From: Flavobacterium sp. LC2016-01
Lineage (GTDB): Bacteria; Bacteroidota; Bacteroidia; Flavobacteriales; Flavobacteriaceae
Direction: 5' to 3'
Assembly: GCF_009711135.1 (NCBI RefSeq)
Contig: NZ_WMIC01000002.1
Coordinates: forward strand, 186,001-250,000
Length of the DNA stretch: 64,000 bases
Under the pieces are notes generated by a model. It had not been told where the DNA came from. It worked only from the letters and a program-made list of their open reading frames with translations, and searched no databases. Of this stretch, positions 25,730 to 35,434 are shown piece by piece (within the stretch, counting starts at the first letter, position 1; each line of letters opens with the position of its first letter). The translations under genes were made by a program, and so were the position numbers.

Positions 25730-26343
25730 TGCACATAGCAATAGCAGGAAATATCGGCGCAGGAAAAACCACCTTGACCAAATTATTAGCCAAACACTTT
25801 AAATGGGAACCTCATTATGAAGATGTGGTTGATAATCCGTATTTAGACGATTTTTACCACCAAATGGAGCGCTGGTCCTTTAATTTACAAATCTATTTCT
25901 TAAATAGCCGTTTTCGTCAGGTACAGCAAATTCGCGAAAGCGGTAAAAAAATTATTCAGGACAGAACGATTTATGAAGATGCTTATATTTTTGCTCCCAA
26001 TTTGTATTCAATGGGATTAATGACGAGCCGTGATTTTGAAAATTACACTTCACTTTTTGAATTAATGGAATCACTGGTAAAAGCTCCAGATTTATTGATT
26101 TATTTAAGAAGTTCTATCCCGAATTTAGTTGGACAAATTCACAAACGCGGACGTGAATATGAGAACTCAATTTCTATCGATTATTTAAGCCGTTTGAACG
26201 AAAGATACGAAGCGTGGATTCAGACTTACACAAAAGGAAAACTATTAATTATTGATGTTGACAATATTAATTTTGTTGATAATCCTGAAGATTTAGGAAA
26301 CATTATTAATAGAATTGATGCTGAATTAAACGGATTGTTTTAA
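25729..26343 (+). CDS. Deoxynucleoside kinase
   Basis: A 204-residue kinase of the dCK/dGK family. The P-loop GNIGAGKTTL has its Lys at residue 13, the DRTIYEDAYIF motif corresponds to the ERS signature near residue 83, and a lid Arg cluster (HKRGREYE) lies near 143. It phosphorylates deoxynucleosides for salvage; which base it prefers cannot be decided here. It is coupled to the preceding secreted protein gene by a one-base overlap and ends before a strong terminator. Confidence 0.93.
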   Translation: MHIAIAGNIGAGKTTLTKLLAKHFKWEPHYEDVVDNPYLDDFYHQMERWSFNLQIYFLNSRFRQVQQIRESGKKIIQDRTIYEDAYIFAPNLYSMGLMTSRDFENYTSLFELMESLVKAPDLLIYLRSSIPNLVGQIHKRGREYENSISIDYLSRLNERYEAWIQTYTKGKLLIIDVDNINFVDNPEDLGNIINRIDAELNGLF

Positions 26344-26373
26344 AACACGAATTGCACAGATTTACACGAATAA

Positions 26374-26405
26374 AAAATGCCTCTAAAATTATTTAGAGGC
26401 ATTTT
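26374..26405 (+). terminator. Terminator after the deoxynucleoside kinase gene
   Basis: AAAATGCCTCTAAA pairs perfectly with TTTAGAGGCATTTT (14 bp, 4-base loop). Confidence 0.85.
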
Positions 26406-26418
26406 CTGTTTAAAGAAG

Positions 26419-26447
26419 CTTTGTCAAAGTTTAAAACTTTGACAAAG
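26419..26447. repeat. Perfect 14-bp inverted repeat behind hppA
   Basis: CTTTGTCAAAGTTT and AAACTTTGACAAAG flank a single A. It follows the hppA stop by five bases and may act as its terminator. Such CTTTGTCAAAG hairpins look like a dispersed Flavobacterium element. Confidence 0.6.
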
Positions 26448-26452
26448 TTGTT

Positions 26453-29011
26453 TTATTTAGCAGTTGCCGCCTTGATTTTAGCTTCAACTTCTTTTTCTGT
26501 TCCTTCGTAAACTTCGGTAGTTGTTTTACCATTTTCAGTTTTTGTAACAGTTCCAACGGCTTTCCCATTTACATTTTTTAAATCAACTCGAACTGAGGTT
26601 TTATCATATTTAGTTACATCAAAACAATCTGTTTTTTGATGAACAAATTTTCCGTTTGCGTCATAATGTGCTAAGCATTTTGCAGTTTCTTCTGCTGTGC
26701 AGCCTTTTTCTTTGCACATTTTAGCACATTCTTCTTTAGTCATTGTTGACAAATCACCACATTTAGAAACGCCGCCGGCATGCATTTCTGTTTTAACACA
26801 GCAAGAATCTTTTTCTGCCATTCCTGAAGCTGAATGTCCGTCACCTAAAATTGGTGCCACAACCAACCCGATCAAACAAGTCAATTTAATTAAAATATTC
26901 ATCGATGGCCCAGATGTATCTTTAAATGGATCTCCAACTGTATCTCCAGTTACCGCTGCTTTATGCGCATCAGAACCTTTATAAGTCATTTCGCCGTTGA
27001 TCATAACTCCAGCTTCAAAAGATTTTTTAGCATTGTCCCAAGCACCTCCTGCATTGTTTTGGAAAACTGCCCAAAGTACTCCAGAAACGGTAACTCCAGC
27101 CATATATCCTCCTAACATTTCAGCAATTAATTGATTGTTATCTGAATAAACCAATTTCCCTAAAAGTACAATTGCAATTGGAAAACCAATAGTCAAAATT
27201 CCCGGAAGCATCATTTCGCGTAAAGCTGCTTTTGTAGAAATTTCAACGCATTTTCCGTATTCTGGTTTTCCAGTTCCTTCCATAATTCCAGGGATTTCCT
27301 TGAATTGACGACGCACTTCATAAACCATATCCATTGCCGCTTTTCCAACAGAATTCATCGCTAAAGCTGAGAAAACTACCGGAATCATTCCGCCCACAAA
27401 TAACATGGCTAAAACTGGTGCTTTGAAGATATTAATTCCATCAATTCCTGTAAACGTTACATATGCAGCAAACAATGCTAATGAAGTTAAGGCTGCAGAA
27501 GCAATTGCAAATCCTTTCCCCGTTGCAGCTGTTGTGTTTCCAACTGAATCTAAAATATCGGTTCTTGTACGAACTTCTTTTGGCAATTCACTCATTTCAG
27601 CAATTCCTCCTGCATTATCAGAAATTGGTCCGAACGCATCAATTGCTAATTGCATTGCAGTTGTAGCCATCATTGCTGAAGCTGCTAATGCAACACCATA
27701 AAATCCAGCCAAAGCATAAGAAATCCAGATGGCACCTGCAAACAATAATACAGTTGGGAAAGTAGAAATCATTCCTGTTGCCAAACCTGCAATAACGTTT
27801 GTTCCTGCTCCTGTAGATGATTTTTGAACAATTGCCATAACTGGTTTTGTTCCTAATCCTGTATAATATTCTGTTACTGATGAAATAGCTCCACCAACAA
27901 CTAATCCGACTAATGTAGCATAGAAAACACGCATTGAAGAGATATCTTTTGAGCCTTCACCAAAAAAGCTCATCTGCATTGTTTCCGGTAACATGTGCTG
28001 AACCAAAAAGTAGCAAGCAATTGCAGTTAAACCAATCGAAACCCAGTTACCTATATTTAATGCTTTTTGAACTTGAGCTTCTTTAGCATTATCATCTGAA
28101 ATTTTTACAAGCATTGTACCGATAATCGAAAACAAGATTCCGAAACCGGCAATTGACATTGGAAGTAAAATTGGTCCAATTCCTCCAAAAGCATCATTAA
28201 TGCTTCCGCCCATGTCTTTTATAACATAATTTCCAAGAACCATTGCTGCTAAAACTGTCGCAACATAAGATCCAAATAAATCAGCTCCCATACCTGCAAC
28301 GTCACCTACGTTATCTCCAACGTTATCAGCAATTGTTGCTGGATTACGAGGATCATCTTCTGGAATTCCAGCTTCAACTTTACCAACTAAATCGGCTCCA
28401 ACGTCAGCAGCTTTAGTATAAATTCCACCACCAACTCTGGCGAACAATGCGATAGATTCTGCACCAAGCGAAAACCCAGCTAAAGTTTCTAAAACAACAG
28501 TCATTGTCTCAGTATCTTTCCAAACACCCCCCGATAATAAATTAAAGAAAATTATAAAGAACGCTGTTAAGCCTAAAACTGCTAATCCTGCAACACCGAG
28601 TCCCATTACAGTTCCTCCGCCAAAAGAAACTTTTAAGGCTTGAGGCAAACTTGTACGTGCTGCCTGTGTTGTTCTAACGTTTGTTTTGGTCGCGATTTTC
28701 ATTCCAATATTTCCTGCATAAGCTGAAAATAACGCTCCAAATATGAATGCAATTACTATAAATAAATGTGTTTTTACTCCCGGAATAAAAGTAATTCCTG
28801 CTAAGGCTAAACTCGCAATAATTACAAAGATGGTTAATAGCTTATATTCGGCTTTTAGGAAGGCTAAGGCTCCTTCGTAGATATGATCTGAAATCTCTTT
28901 CATCTTACCGTCTCCGGCATCTTGTTTTAAAACCCAAGTCCTCTTTATTCCCATGAAAAGTAATCCTAAAACTGCCATAACTATTGGCAGGTAAATCATA
29001 AATGCATTCAT
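26453..29011 (-). CDS. hppA: Membrane-bound ion-translocating pyrophosphatase with Cys-rich C-terminal extension
   Basis: An 852-residue integral membrane PPase. The pyrophosphate site DVGADLVGKVE plus DNVGDNVGDVAGMGADL is intact, and GNTTAATGKGF carries Ala where K+-independent enzymes have Lys, so it is of the K+-dependent type. It couples PPi hydrolysis to H+ or Na+ export. After the last helix (near 720) comes an extra domain of about 125 residues with eight Cys (a CC pair, then CG...EECAKMCKEKGC) and a lysine-rich tail, which standard enzymes lack. A soluble pyrophosphatase gene lies next upstream. Confidence 0.95.
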   Translation of the reverse strand: MNAFMIYLPIVMAVLGLLFMGIKRTWVLKQDAGDGKMKEISDHIYEGALAFLKAEYKLLTIFVIIASLALAGITFIPGVKTHLFIVIAFIFGALFSAYAGNIGMKIATKTNVRTTQAARTSLPQALKVSFGGGTVMGLGVAGLAVLGLTAFFIIFFNLLSGGVWKDTETMTVVLETLAGFSLGAESIALFARVGGGIYTKAADVGADLVGKVEAGIPEDDPRNPATIADNVGDNVGDVAGMGADLFGSYVATVLAAMVLGNYVIKDMGGSINDAFGGIGPILLPMSIAGFGILFSIIGTMLVKISDDNAKEAQVQKALNIGNWVSIGLTAIACYFLVQHMLPETMQMSFFGEGSKDISSMRVFYATLVGLVVGGAISSVTEYYTGLGTKPVMAIVQKSSTGAGTNVIAGLATGMISTFPTVLLFAGAIWISYALAGFYGVALAASAMMATTAMQLAIDAFGPISDNAGGIAEMSELPKEVRTRTDILDSVGNTTAATGKGFAIASAALTSLALFAAYVTFTGIDGINIFKAPVLAMLFVGGMIPVVFSALAMNSVGKAAMDMVYEVRRQFKEIPGIMEGTGKPEYGKCVEISTKAALREMMLPGILTIGFPIAIVLLGKLVYSDNNQLIAEMLGGYMAGVTVSGVLWAVFQNNAGGAWDNAKKSFEAGVMINGEMTYKGSDAHKAAVTGDTVGDPFKDTSGPSMNILIKLTCLIGLVVAPILGDGHSASGMAEKDSCCVKTEMHAGGVSKCGDLSTMTKEECAKMCKEKGCTAEETAKCLAHYDANGKFVHQKTDCFDVTKYDKTSVRVDLKNVNGKAVGTVTKTENGKTTTEVYEGTEKEVEAKIKAATAK

Positions 29012-29066
29012 AATTATTTAATGGTTTTGGTTAATAGTCAACAATCTAACTGAAACGAATTTAAAC

Positions 29067-29103
29067 AAAAAAGCAATACTCCTAACGGAGTATTGCTTTT
29101 TTT
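29067..29103 (-). terminator. Terminator between ppa and hppA
   Basis: AAAAAGCAATACTCC pairs with GGAGTATTGCTTTTT around TAAC, with flanking T/A tracts, 20 bases after the ppa stop codon. Confidence 0.85.
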
Positions 29104-29123
29104 ATAATAGAATAGGGTAAAAA

Positions 29124-29654
29124 TTATTTAATGCTAAATAATCCCTCTGGTTTATTTTCAATGTCATCAAAACGTTTCGTGCACTCAGCAATAATTGCGT
29201 AAGCTTCGTTTACGTCTCCCCATCCTTCAACATCAACTTTTTTGTTTTCAAGATCTTTATAAACCTGGAAGAAATGCTCGATTTCTTTCACTAAGTGCGG
29301 ATTCATATCTGAAAGATCATTTAATGAATTCCAGATTGGATCTGAAACTGGTACACAAATAATTTTTTCGTCTGGTCCTTTATCATCTGCCATGTGGAAA
29401 ACACCAATTGGCTTAACTTCCATTACACATCCAGGGAAAGTTGGTTCGTTTACTAAAACCAATACATCAAGAGGATCTCCATCAAGTGCTAAAGTTTCTG
29501 GAATAAATCCATAATCAGCTGGGTACATCATTGAAGAGAATAACATTCTGTCGAAACGCATTCTTTTGATCTCAAAATCATACTCGTATTTATTTCTGCT
29601 TCCTCTTGGTATTTCGATTAATACATCGAAAGTCGTTAGTTTGTCTGCGGTCAT
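29124..29654 (-). CDS. ppa: Soluble inorganic pyrophosphatase (family I)
   Basis: A 176-residue family I pyrophosphatase of the usual bacterial length. Metal-binding Asp residues are in DGDPLDVLVLVNEP, with substrate-binding residues in IPRGSRNKYEYD and DYGFIPETLALDGD. It hydrolyses cytoplasmic PPi. It is adjacent to the membrane pyrophosphatase gene in the same orientation but is separated from it by a terminator, so the cell holds both a dissipating and an energy-saving enzyme. Confidence 0.95.
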   Translation of the reverse strand: MTADKLTTFDVLIEIPRGSRNKYEYDFEIKRMRFDRMLFSSMMYPADYGFIPETLALDGDPLDVLVLVNEPTFPGCVMEVKPIGVFHMADDKGPDEKIICVPVSDPIWNSLNDLSDMNPHLVKEIEHFFQVYKDLENKKVDVEGWGDVNEAYAIIAECTKRFDDIENKPEGLFSIK

Positions 29655-29765
29655 TTTCGTTTTTTATTATATCTATAATTTCGGTTGCAAAAGTAACCAA
29701 ACATTCTATTTTTACAATAAAAAAACAGGTTAAATTATCTGTATTATCTATTAAAAAACAAGCAT

Positions 29766-30365
29766 TTAATACGTAATTGTTCGATTTCGCTTTTTTAAGT
29801 AGTAATGCCAGAGCAAATAGGTTGCATAAGATCGATATGGACTCCACTGTTCTGCATGAATTTCCATTTCTTGTTTATCATGAATATTCAGCAATTCTTT
29901 AATTGTATTGATCACTGCGATATCGCCAAGCGGCATCAAATCGGGTTCTTGAAGACAAAACATCAAATAAATATCAATTGTCCAATTCCCGATTCCTTTT
30001 AATTTGATAAGTTCTTCCCGAACTTGCTTTGCTGATTTTGAAGGCAGGCTTTCAATATCTAACTCTTTATTTAAAACAGCTTCTGCTAAAATTTTAATAT
30101 ATTTTGTTTTCTGACGGCTTACACCAAGATTCCTAAATTCTTCGTCAGACAAAATTGCCATTGTTTCAGGAGTACATACGGTATGTGATTTGATTTTTAA
30201 AAATGTGGCTTTCGCCGAATCTACAGAAACCTGTTGCTCCAATATCAACAATACTAAAGTTTCAAAACCCTGAGGACGTTTCGGAATTGGAGGCAATCCG
30301 TACTTTTCGATTATTTCCTGAAATATCGGGCTTTTATTGGTTAGAAAATCGATGGCTTCTTGCAT
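29766..30365 (-). CDS. DNA-3-methyladenine glycosylase II-like (HhH-GPD) protein
   Basis: A 199-residue base-excision glycosylase. The helix-hairpin-helix LKGIGNWTIDIYLMF spans 122-136 and the catalytic Asp is D148 (MPLGDIAV). It lacks the N-terminal domain of E. coli AlkA and the iron-sulfur cysteines of Nth/MutY. It probably removes alkylated purines. Apart from ppa (112 bases downstream) and the repeat-rich gap upstream there is no functional context. Confidence 0.88.
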   Translation of the reverse strand: MQEAIDFLTNKSPIFQEIIEKYGLPPIPKRPQGFETLVLLILEQQVSVDSAKATFLKIKSHTVCTPETMAILSDEEFRNLGVSRQKTKYIKILAEAVLNKELDIESLPSKSAKQVREELIKLKGIGNWTIDIYLMFCLQEPDLMPLGDIAVINTIKELLNIHDKQEMEIHAEQWSPYRSYATYLLWHYYLKKRNRTITY

Positions 30366-30425
30366 AAGTATTTAAGTCTATGTCAAAATTAAATAAAAAA
30401 GAATCTCGCACAAAGGCGCAAAGTT

Positions 30426-30500
30426 TTTGTTCCCGCAGATTTTGCAGATAAAGCTGATAAAATTTAAATCTCCGCAATCTGCAAAATCTGCGGGAACAAA
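30426..30500. repeat. Perfect 24-bp inverted repeat
   Basis: The arm at 30426-30449 (TTTGTTCCCGCAGATTTTGC...) is the exact reverse complement of 30477-30500, with a 27-base loop. It is followed by further TTTGCGACTTTG/TTTGCAAC repeats up to 30570. It lies between the glycosylase gene and the stop of the DUF5686 gene, where it could act as a terminator or be a REP-like element. Confidence 0.75.
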
Positions 30501-30569
30501 TTTTGCACCACAAAAAAAGCCGCAAAGATTTAAACCTTTGCGACTTTGTAACTTTGAACCTTTGCAACT

Positions 30570-33074
30570 TTAAAAATAGAATCCGAAAGATCCTTTTACT
30601 GCAAATTTATTAGCGTCTGGAGCATTTAGATAACTTCCTCTCCAAGAAAAATCGATACGGAAAACTTTGAAGATATTACCTATTCCGGCATTATATTCCC
30701 AATAAACATTTTCTGGTGCATTATAAGGTTGTGCTGAAGCATTTATCGCTCTGTTTGCATCAGAAATAGTTCCATGAACCGCTTTAATACCCACAAATTC
30801 TCTCCAGTTCAATTTTCTCATAAAAGGAACTCTTGCAAATAATCTTCCTCCAAAATCATGATTCCACTGCAGGGTCGTATATTGATCTGTAATAAATTCG
30901 TAGAAATTCAAGTTACTGAATGTATTTTCAATAGTCCAATACGTCTGGTTACCCGGAATAACACTCATTAAACCTAACGGAATTGTTCCGAAAGTTTTAC
31001 CAGTTTCCAGAATAATATTTGATCTTCCTAAAGGACCAATGATAATTGGCTGTTTGTAGTAAATCTGTATTTTTTCGTAAGCGAAATCACTTTCAAAAAC
31101 ACCTTTTAATCCATAGCTGAAATTCACAAAGAAATGGCTAAAAGGGCTGTCTACCAAACTTCTTTCTACGCCATAACCAATGGTTTTTCGGTTTGGCATG
31201 TACTCAAACTGAATATTAGCTTCTGACTGCCTCACTTTACTTTCAATAACACCCGCAGGATTTGAAGGACTTGGCAAAGTAGTATAATAATCTAAACTAA
31301 ATGTTTTTGATGCCGACTCTAAGGTTCTATATGAAAAACCTGTTTGGACAATAAAATTCTTTTTTGGTTCAATTTCAAAAGAAACATTACTCAAATTAAT
31401 ATTGGTTAATTTTCCGTTGCTTCCCGTTGTAAATAACGCAGAAGACGCAAAACTTCGCCCTAAAATATCATTTGTAGTAGTTAAACTGGCTCCAATTTGT
31501 TCAATATCACGCCTGTTTCCTCCAGAAATAATGATACGTTTTTTCTTATCGACCATCCATTTTCCAGAAACGCCATATTTGAATTTATCGTCATCAAAAC
31601 CATATGCTGTATATGCCTGTACACGCCATGGATCATTTGGTCCAAAATACGTTCGGCCTCCGGCACGTATCCTTAAACCCTCGACTTCATTATAGCCAAA
31701 TGTTGAAAAAATAGGTCCAAAATCAAAATTTTTGAACTCAACATAACCGCTTCCCAAAATGGAGACGAGGCTGTACAATTGCTTAAATCGCTTGACAGTC
31801 TGCAAAGTATCGAGCATTTTATAAATCCCCTTCTCATCTTTATTCAACTTCTCAAAACGATTTTCTTCCCAAAATTCAGGAGGTCTGTCGTAAACTGCAT
31901 TGTCGATAAAATTGACTTCTTCTTTATAAAACTTCTCTGGTTTCTGAATATTGAATTTATGATTTCGAAACAAAGTCGTTCGCTTTCCATAAACTCCTTT
32001 TGATTTTTCTTTTTTATTCAAAGCAAAATCAGACATCATATAATCACGTGTCAAAAGGAAAACAGAATCATTTTCAACTTCAAATTCCTGTTCGATATAA
32101 ATATCTTTTACCCAGTTAATATTGGCGCTTTTTGTTACGCCCATATTAATTTTCTTGATGGCAAAAGTGGAATCGTTTACCCAAAAATCACCTTTAAAAG
32201 TCAATTCATTTTTACGTCTCGGATAAAAAACAATATTATAACACCATTTTTTGTCAATATAAGCACTGTCTTTCAGTACATAATTATAGACATCAATTCC
32301 TGTTTTTGAAAGCGGGCTTGTAAAACTTTTGTCAAAAAATTTAAGGTGATTATCGTAAATATTATAATCTGAATAAAGATCTTTTACGAAAGATAAAATC
32401 TGCTGATTTCCGTTGAAACCAGACATCTTATTTCCGGTCAGATTTTCTTTTACTTTCTTTAATTTATTGTCGCCGTAAACATCATAAACCGATTCGTTAA
32501 TGAAAATTGGCAAATATGTTTTTCCAGTTACTTCAGAAGTATCAACATGCTGGAACACAAACTCCATTCCTTTAAAAAGCTTGTTTTTCATCAAAGCACT
32601 GTCAATCGTGTTCATATCGAACTCGACTTTCTCATACTTTTGCATTTCATACTGATTAAATTGATAAAGTCCGTTTTTACGCTTTCTTTCCCAAATTTTC
32701 CTCAAGATATCTAATGCTGGATTATTCTTTTTAGAAGTTTTTCCAGTATAAATTACAACTTCATTAAGTGCTTCGGCTTCGCCTAAAACAATTTTAAAAT
32801 TATAATTAACTGCTTTTTCAAGAGGAACTTCCTTATCTGAAAATCCTGCTGATGTAACTAATAATGCCGTATAAGTATTGGGAGATTCTAAATAAAAACG
32901 TCCATCTTCATTAGAAACAATTCCGGTATTAGAACCTTTAAAAACAATATTTGCAAACGGAACAGGCTGATTTGATTTATCCAAAACAATTCCGCTCACT
33001 TTAGTTTGTGCAGTAGCAATATTCGCAAATGCAAATACCAAAAACAGGCTGAGTAAAATTATTCTTTTTATCAT
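30570..33074 (-). CDS. DUF5686 and carboxypeptidase-regulatory-like domain protein
   Basis: An 834-residue envelope protein: signal peptide (1-22, ATAQ), a CarboxypepD_reg-like domain (about 23-105, VSGIVLDKSNQPVPFANIVF) and then a DUF5686 region with a predicted outer-membrane beta-barrel ending in GSFGFYF. Such proteins are conserved in Bacteroidota without an assigned function. The gene is alone, between the pdhB terminator and a repeat-rich gap. Confidence 0.88.
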   Translation of the reverse strand: MIKRIILLSLFLVFAFANIATAQTKVSGIVLDKSNQPVPFANIVFKGSNTGIVSNEDGRFYLESPNTYTALLVTSAGFSDKEVPLEKAVNYNFKIVLGEAEALNEVVIYTGKTSKKNNPALDILRKIWERKRKNGLYQFNQYEMQKYEKVEFDMNTIDSALMKNKLFKGMEFVFQHVDTSEVTGKTYLPIFINESVYDVYGDNKLKKVKENLTGNKMSGFNGNQQILSFVKDLYSDYNIYDNHLKFFDKSFTSPLSKTGIDVYNYVLKDSAYIDKKWCYNIVFYPRRKNELTFKGDFWVNDSTFAIKKINMGVTKSANINWVKDIYIEQEFEVENDSVFLLTRDYMMSDFALNKKEKSKGVYGKRTTLFRNHKFNIQKPEKFYKEEVNFIDNAVYDRPPEFWEENRFEKLNKDEKGIYKMLDTLQTVKRFKQLYSLVSILGSGYVEFKNFDFGPIFSTFGYNEVEGLRIRAGGRTYFGPNDPWRVQAYTAYGFDDDKFKYGVSGKWMVDKKKRIIISGGNRRDIEQIGASLTTTNDILGRSFASSALFTTGSNGKLTNINLSNVSFEIEPKKNFIVQTGFSYRTLESASKTFSLDYYTTLPSPSNPAGVIESKVRQSEANIQFEYMPNRKTIGYGVERSLVDSPFSHFFVNFSYGLKGVFESDFAYEKIQIYYKQPIIIGPLGRSNIILETGKTFGTIPLGLMSVIPGNQTYWTIENTFSNLNFYEFITDQYTTLQWNHDFGGRLFARVPFMRKLNWREFVGIKAVHGTISDANRAINASAQPYNAPENVYWEYNAGIGNIFKVFRIDFSWRGSYLNAPDANKFAVKGSFGFYF

Positions 33075-33084
33075 TTGGCAAAAA

Positions 33085-33119
33085 AAAACTTCATCAATTA
33101 ATATGACTGATGAAGTTTT
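33085..33119 (-). terminator. Terminator after pdhB
   Basis: AAAACTTCATCA pairs with TGATGAAGTTTT around an 11-base loop and is followed by eight T on the minus strand. Confidence 0.85.
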
Positions 33120-33138
33120 ATAAGTATTGTTGATTTTT

Positions 33139-34116
33139 TTATTTGTACATTACTTTCTTTACTGCTTTTACTACATCACCAGCATTTGGCAACCAGTCTT
33201 TTAGTAAAACAGGAGAGTAAGGCGCAGGAGTATCAGCAGTTGTGATACGCTGAATTGGCGCATCAAGAAAATCGAATGCCTGTTCCTGAACGATATAAGT
33301 AATTTCAGAAGAAATACTTGCAAATGGCCAAGCTTCTTCAAGAATTACTAAACGATTTGTCTTTTTAACAGAAGTAAGAATAGCATCTTTATCCATAGGA
33401 CGAACTGTTCTTAAGTCGATAATTTCACAAGAAATTCCTTCTTTAGCTAATTCATCAGCAGCGATAAATGCTTCTTTAATAATTTTTCCGAAAGAAACAA
33501 TCGTTACATCTTTTCCTTCACGTTTGATATCAGCAACACCTAATGGAATTGTGTATTCTCCGTCTGGCACTTCACCTTTATCACCATACATTTGCTCAGA
33601 TTCCATGAAAATAACTGGATCATTATCGCGAATTGCTGATTTTAAAAGTCCTTTTGCATCATAAGGAGTTGAAGGAACTACAACTTTAAGACCTGGAGTA
33701 TTTGCAAACCAGTTTTCTAAAGCCTGAGAGTGAGTTGCTCCTAATTGACCTGCAGAAGCAGTTGGTCCGCGGAAAACGATTGGCACATTAAATTGTCCAC
33801 CAGTCATTTGACGCATTTTAGCAGCATTATTTATAATTTGATCAATACCTACTAAACAGAAGTTGAAAGTCATATATTCAACAATCGGTCTGTTGCCATT
33901 CATTGCAGAACCTACTGCAATTCCTGTAAAACCAAGCTCAGCAATTGGAGTATCGATTACTCTTTTTTCGCCAAACTCAGCAAGCATTCCTTTTGAAGCT
34001 TTATATGCTCCGTTGTATTCTGCAACTTCTTCGCCCATTAAATATATGGATTCATCGTGACGCATTTCTTCGCTCATTGCTTCACAAATGGCCTCTCTAA
34101 ATTGTATTGTTCTCAT
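33139..34116 (-). CDS. pdhB: Pyruvate dehydrogenase E1 component, beta subunit
   Basis: A 325-residue protein of the alpha2beta2-type E1 beta family. It begins MRTIQFREAICEAMSEEM and holds GEEVAEYNGAYKASKG (the thiamine-diphosphate Glu region), DTPIAELGFTGIAVG, RGPTASAGQLGATHSQ and LKDWLPNAGDV near the C-terminus. With an alpha subunit encoded elsewhere it decarboxylates pyruvate for the PDH complex. It is monocistronic here, and divergent from etfB across a 490-base gap. Confidence 0.93.
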   Translation of the reverse strand: MRTIQFREAICEAMSEEMRHDESIYLMGEEVAEYNGAYKASKGMLAEFGEKRVIDTPIAELGFTGIAVGSAMNGNRPIVEYMTFNFCLVGIDQIINNAAKMRQMTGGQFNVPIVFRGPTASAGQLGATHSQALENWFANTPGLKVVVPSTPYDAKGLLKSAIRDNDPVIFMESEQMYGDKGEVPDGEYTIPLGVADIKREGKDVTIVSFGKIIKEAFIAADELAKEGISCEIIDLRTVRPMDKDAILTSVKKTNRLVILEEAWPFASISSEITYIVQEQAFDFLDAPIQRITTADTPAPYSPVLLKDWLPNAGDVVKAVKKVMYK

Positions 34117-34608
34117 ATTTATATTGTATGTTGAATTTTCTGAAGAGCAAAAATAAATATTTTAAATCACTTAAAAGCATAAATTAAATTTAAAATCGCA
34201 GGAAGTTTATCCTCTTCTCTCCCTTTTAACTTTTTGAAAGGTATTGTAATATTTACGAAATCGATATAATTGATGTTATTCTATCTGCAAAAACACTTTT
34301 TATACAAATACAATCTTATTTGTGTAATTCTGTTTTTCAATTTAGCTTCTTTTAAACGCAGGAAATCAAAATCTAGTATAAATTCCTTCCCATTTTAACA
34401 GCGAAACAACCTCAGATGATTACGAAATTACTAAGAATCAGGCAAAATAGCTGAGTTTTCATTTTTGAAAAGCACTAAAAGACGCTTCAAATTTCATAAT
34501 CTTCGAAAACGTAATAGTTTTTAAAAAATATTATGCATGCATAGTATATTATTCCGATTTTAATTTCTAAATTTGTCAAAGCATATTACAAATTCAAAAT
34601 ATATACTT
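34117..34608. other. Intergenic region between pdhB and etfB
   Basis: A 492-base AT-rich gap between divergent genes. The only recognisable element is TAAATTTG at 34568-34575, a good -7 box for etfB with no clear -33 box. No tRNA, small RNA fold or plausible small gene was found. Confidence 0.6.
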
Positions 34609-35355
34609 ATGAAAATATTGGTTTGCATCAGCCATGTGCCTGATACTACTTCAAAAATTAACTTCTCCAATGGTGATTCAGAATTTGATACCAATGGTGT
34701 ACAATATGTAATAAACCCAAATGACGAATTTGGTTTAACACGTGCAATTTGGTTTCAAGAACAACAAGGAGCAACTGTAACTGTTGTTAACGTTGGAGGT
34801 CCTGATACTGAACCAACTTTACGTAAAGCATTGGCAATTGGCGCAAACGAAGCAATTCGTGTAAACGCTAACCCAACTGACGGATTTTTCGTAGCAAAAC
34901 AATTGGCTGAAGTAATTAAAAATGGCGGTTACGATCTTGTAATTGCTGGAAAAGAGTCTTTAGATTATAATGGAGGAATGGTTCCTGGAATGATTGCTGG
35001 AATTTTAGGTTCTAACTTTTTAAACTCTTGTACAAGCGTTACTGTTGATGGAAATAATGTAAAAGCTGTTCGTGAAATCGACGGTGGAAAAGAAACTGTA
35101 AGCACTACTTTACCTTTAATTATTGGAGGTCAAAAAGGTCTTGTTGAAGAAAAAGATTTACGTATTCCAAACATGAGAGGAATCATGACAGCAAGAACTA
35201 AAGCTTTAACTATTCTTGAACCAGTTGACGCTCCTGTAAATACAAAAGCGGTGAAATTTGAAAAACCAGCTCCTAAATCAGCAGTGAAATTAGTTTCTCC
35301 TGATAATTTAGATGAGTTAATCAATTTATTACACAACGAAGCGAAAGTAATCTAG
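34609..35355 (+). CDS. etfB: Electron transfer flavoprotein beta subunit
   Basis: A 248-residue EtfB. The start MKILVCISHVPDTT at 34609 matches family N-termini; an in-frame upstream codon at 34573 is ignored. The signature region VAGKESLDYNGGMVPGMIAGILG and the AMP-binding segment NVGGPDTEPTLRKALAIGA are present. It pairs with EtfA, 79 bases downstream, to carry electrons from acyl-CoA dehydrogenases to the quinone pool. Confidence 0.96.
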   Translation: MKILVCISHVPDTTSKINFSNGDSEFDTNGVQYVINPNDEFGLTRAIWFQEQQGATVTVVNVGGPDTEPTLRKALAIGANEAIRVNANPTDGFFVAKQLAEVIKNGGYDLVIAGKESLDYNGGMVPGMIAGILGSNFLNSCTSVTVDGNNVKAVREIDGGKETVSTTLPLIIGGQKGLVEEKDLRIPNMRGIMTARTKALTILEPVDAPVNTKAVKFEKPAPKSAVKLVSPDNLDELINLLHNEAKVI

Positions 35356-35434
35356 TAATTAGTTTTCAGTCTCAGTTTTGAGTCTCAGTTTATGAACTTG
35401 AAACCTTAAACTTTAAACTTTAAACAAAAAAATT

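Noticed and set aside
27405-27701. 98-codon plus-strand ORF inside hppA
   Set aside because: It is a frame open only because of the Ala/Gly-rich codons of the opposite strand.
34117-34608. Possible tRNA or small RNA gene in the pdhB-etfB gap
   Set aside because: No cloverleaf, no T-loop GTTCRA with matching stems and no stable terminator-ended hairpin could be found by eye.
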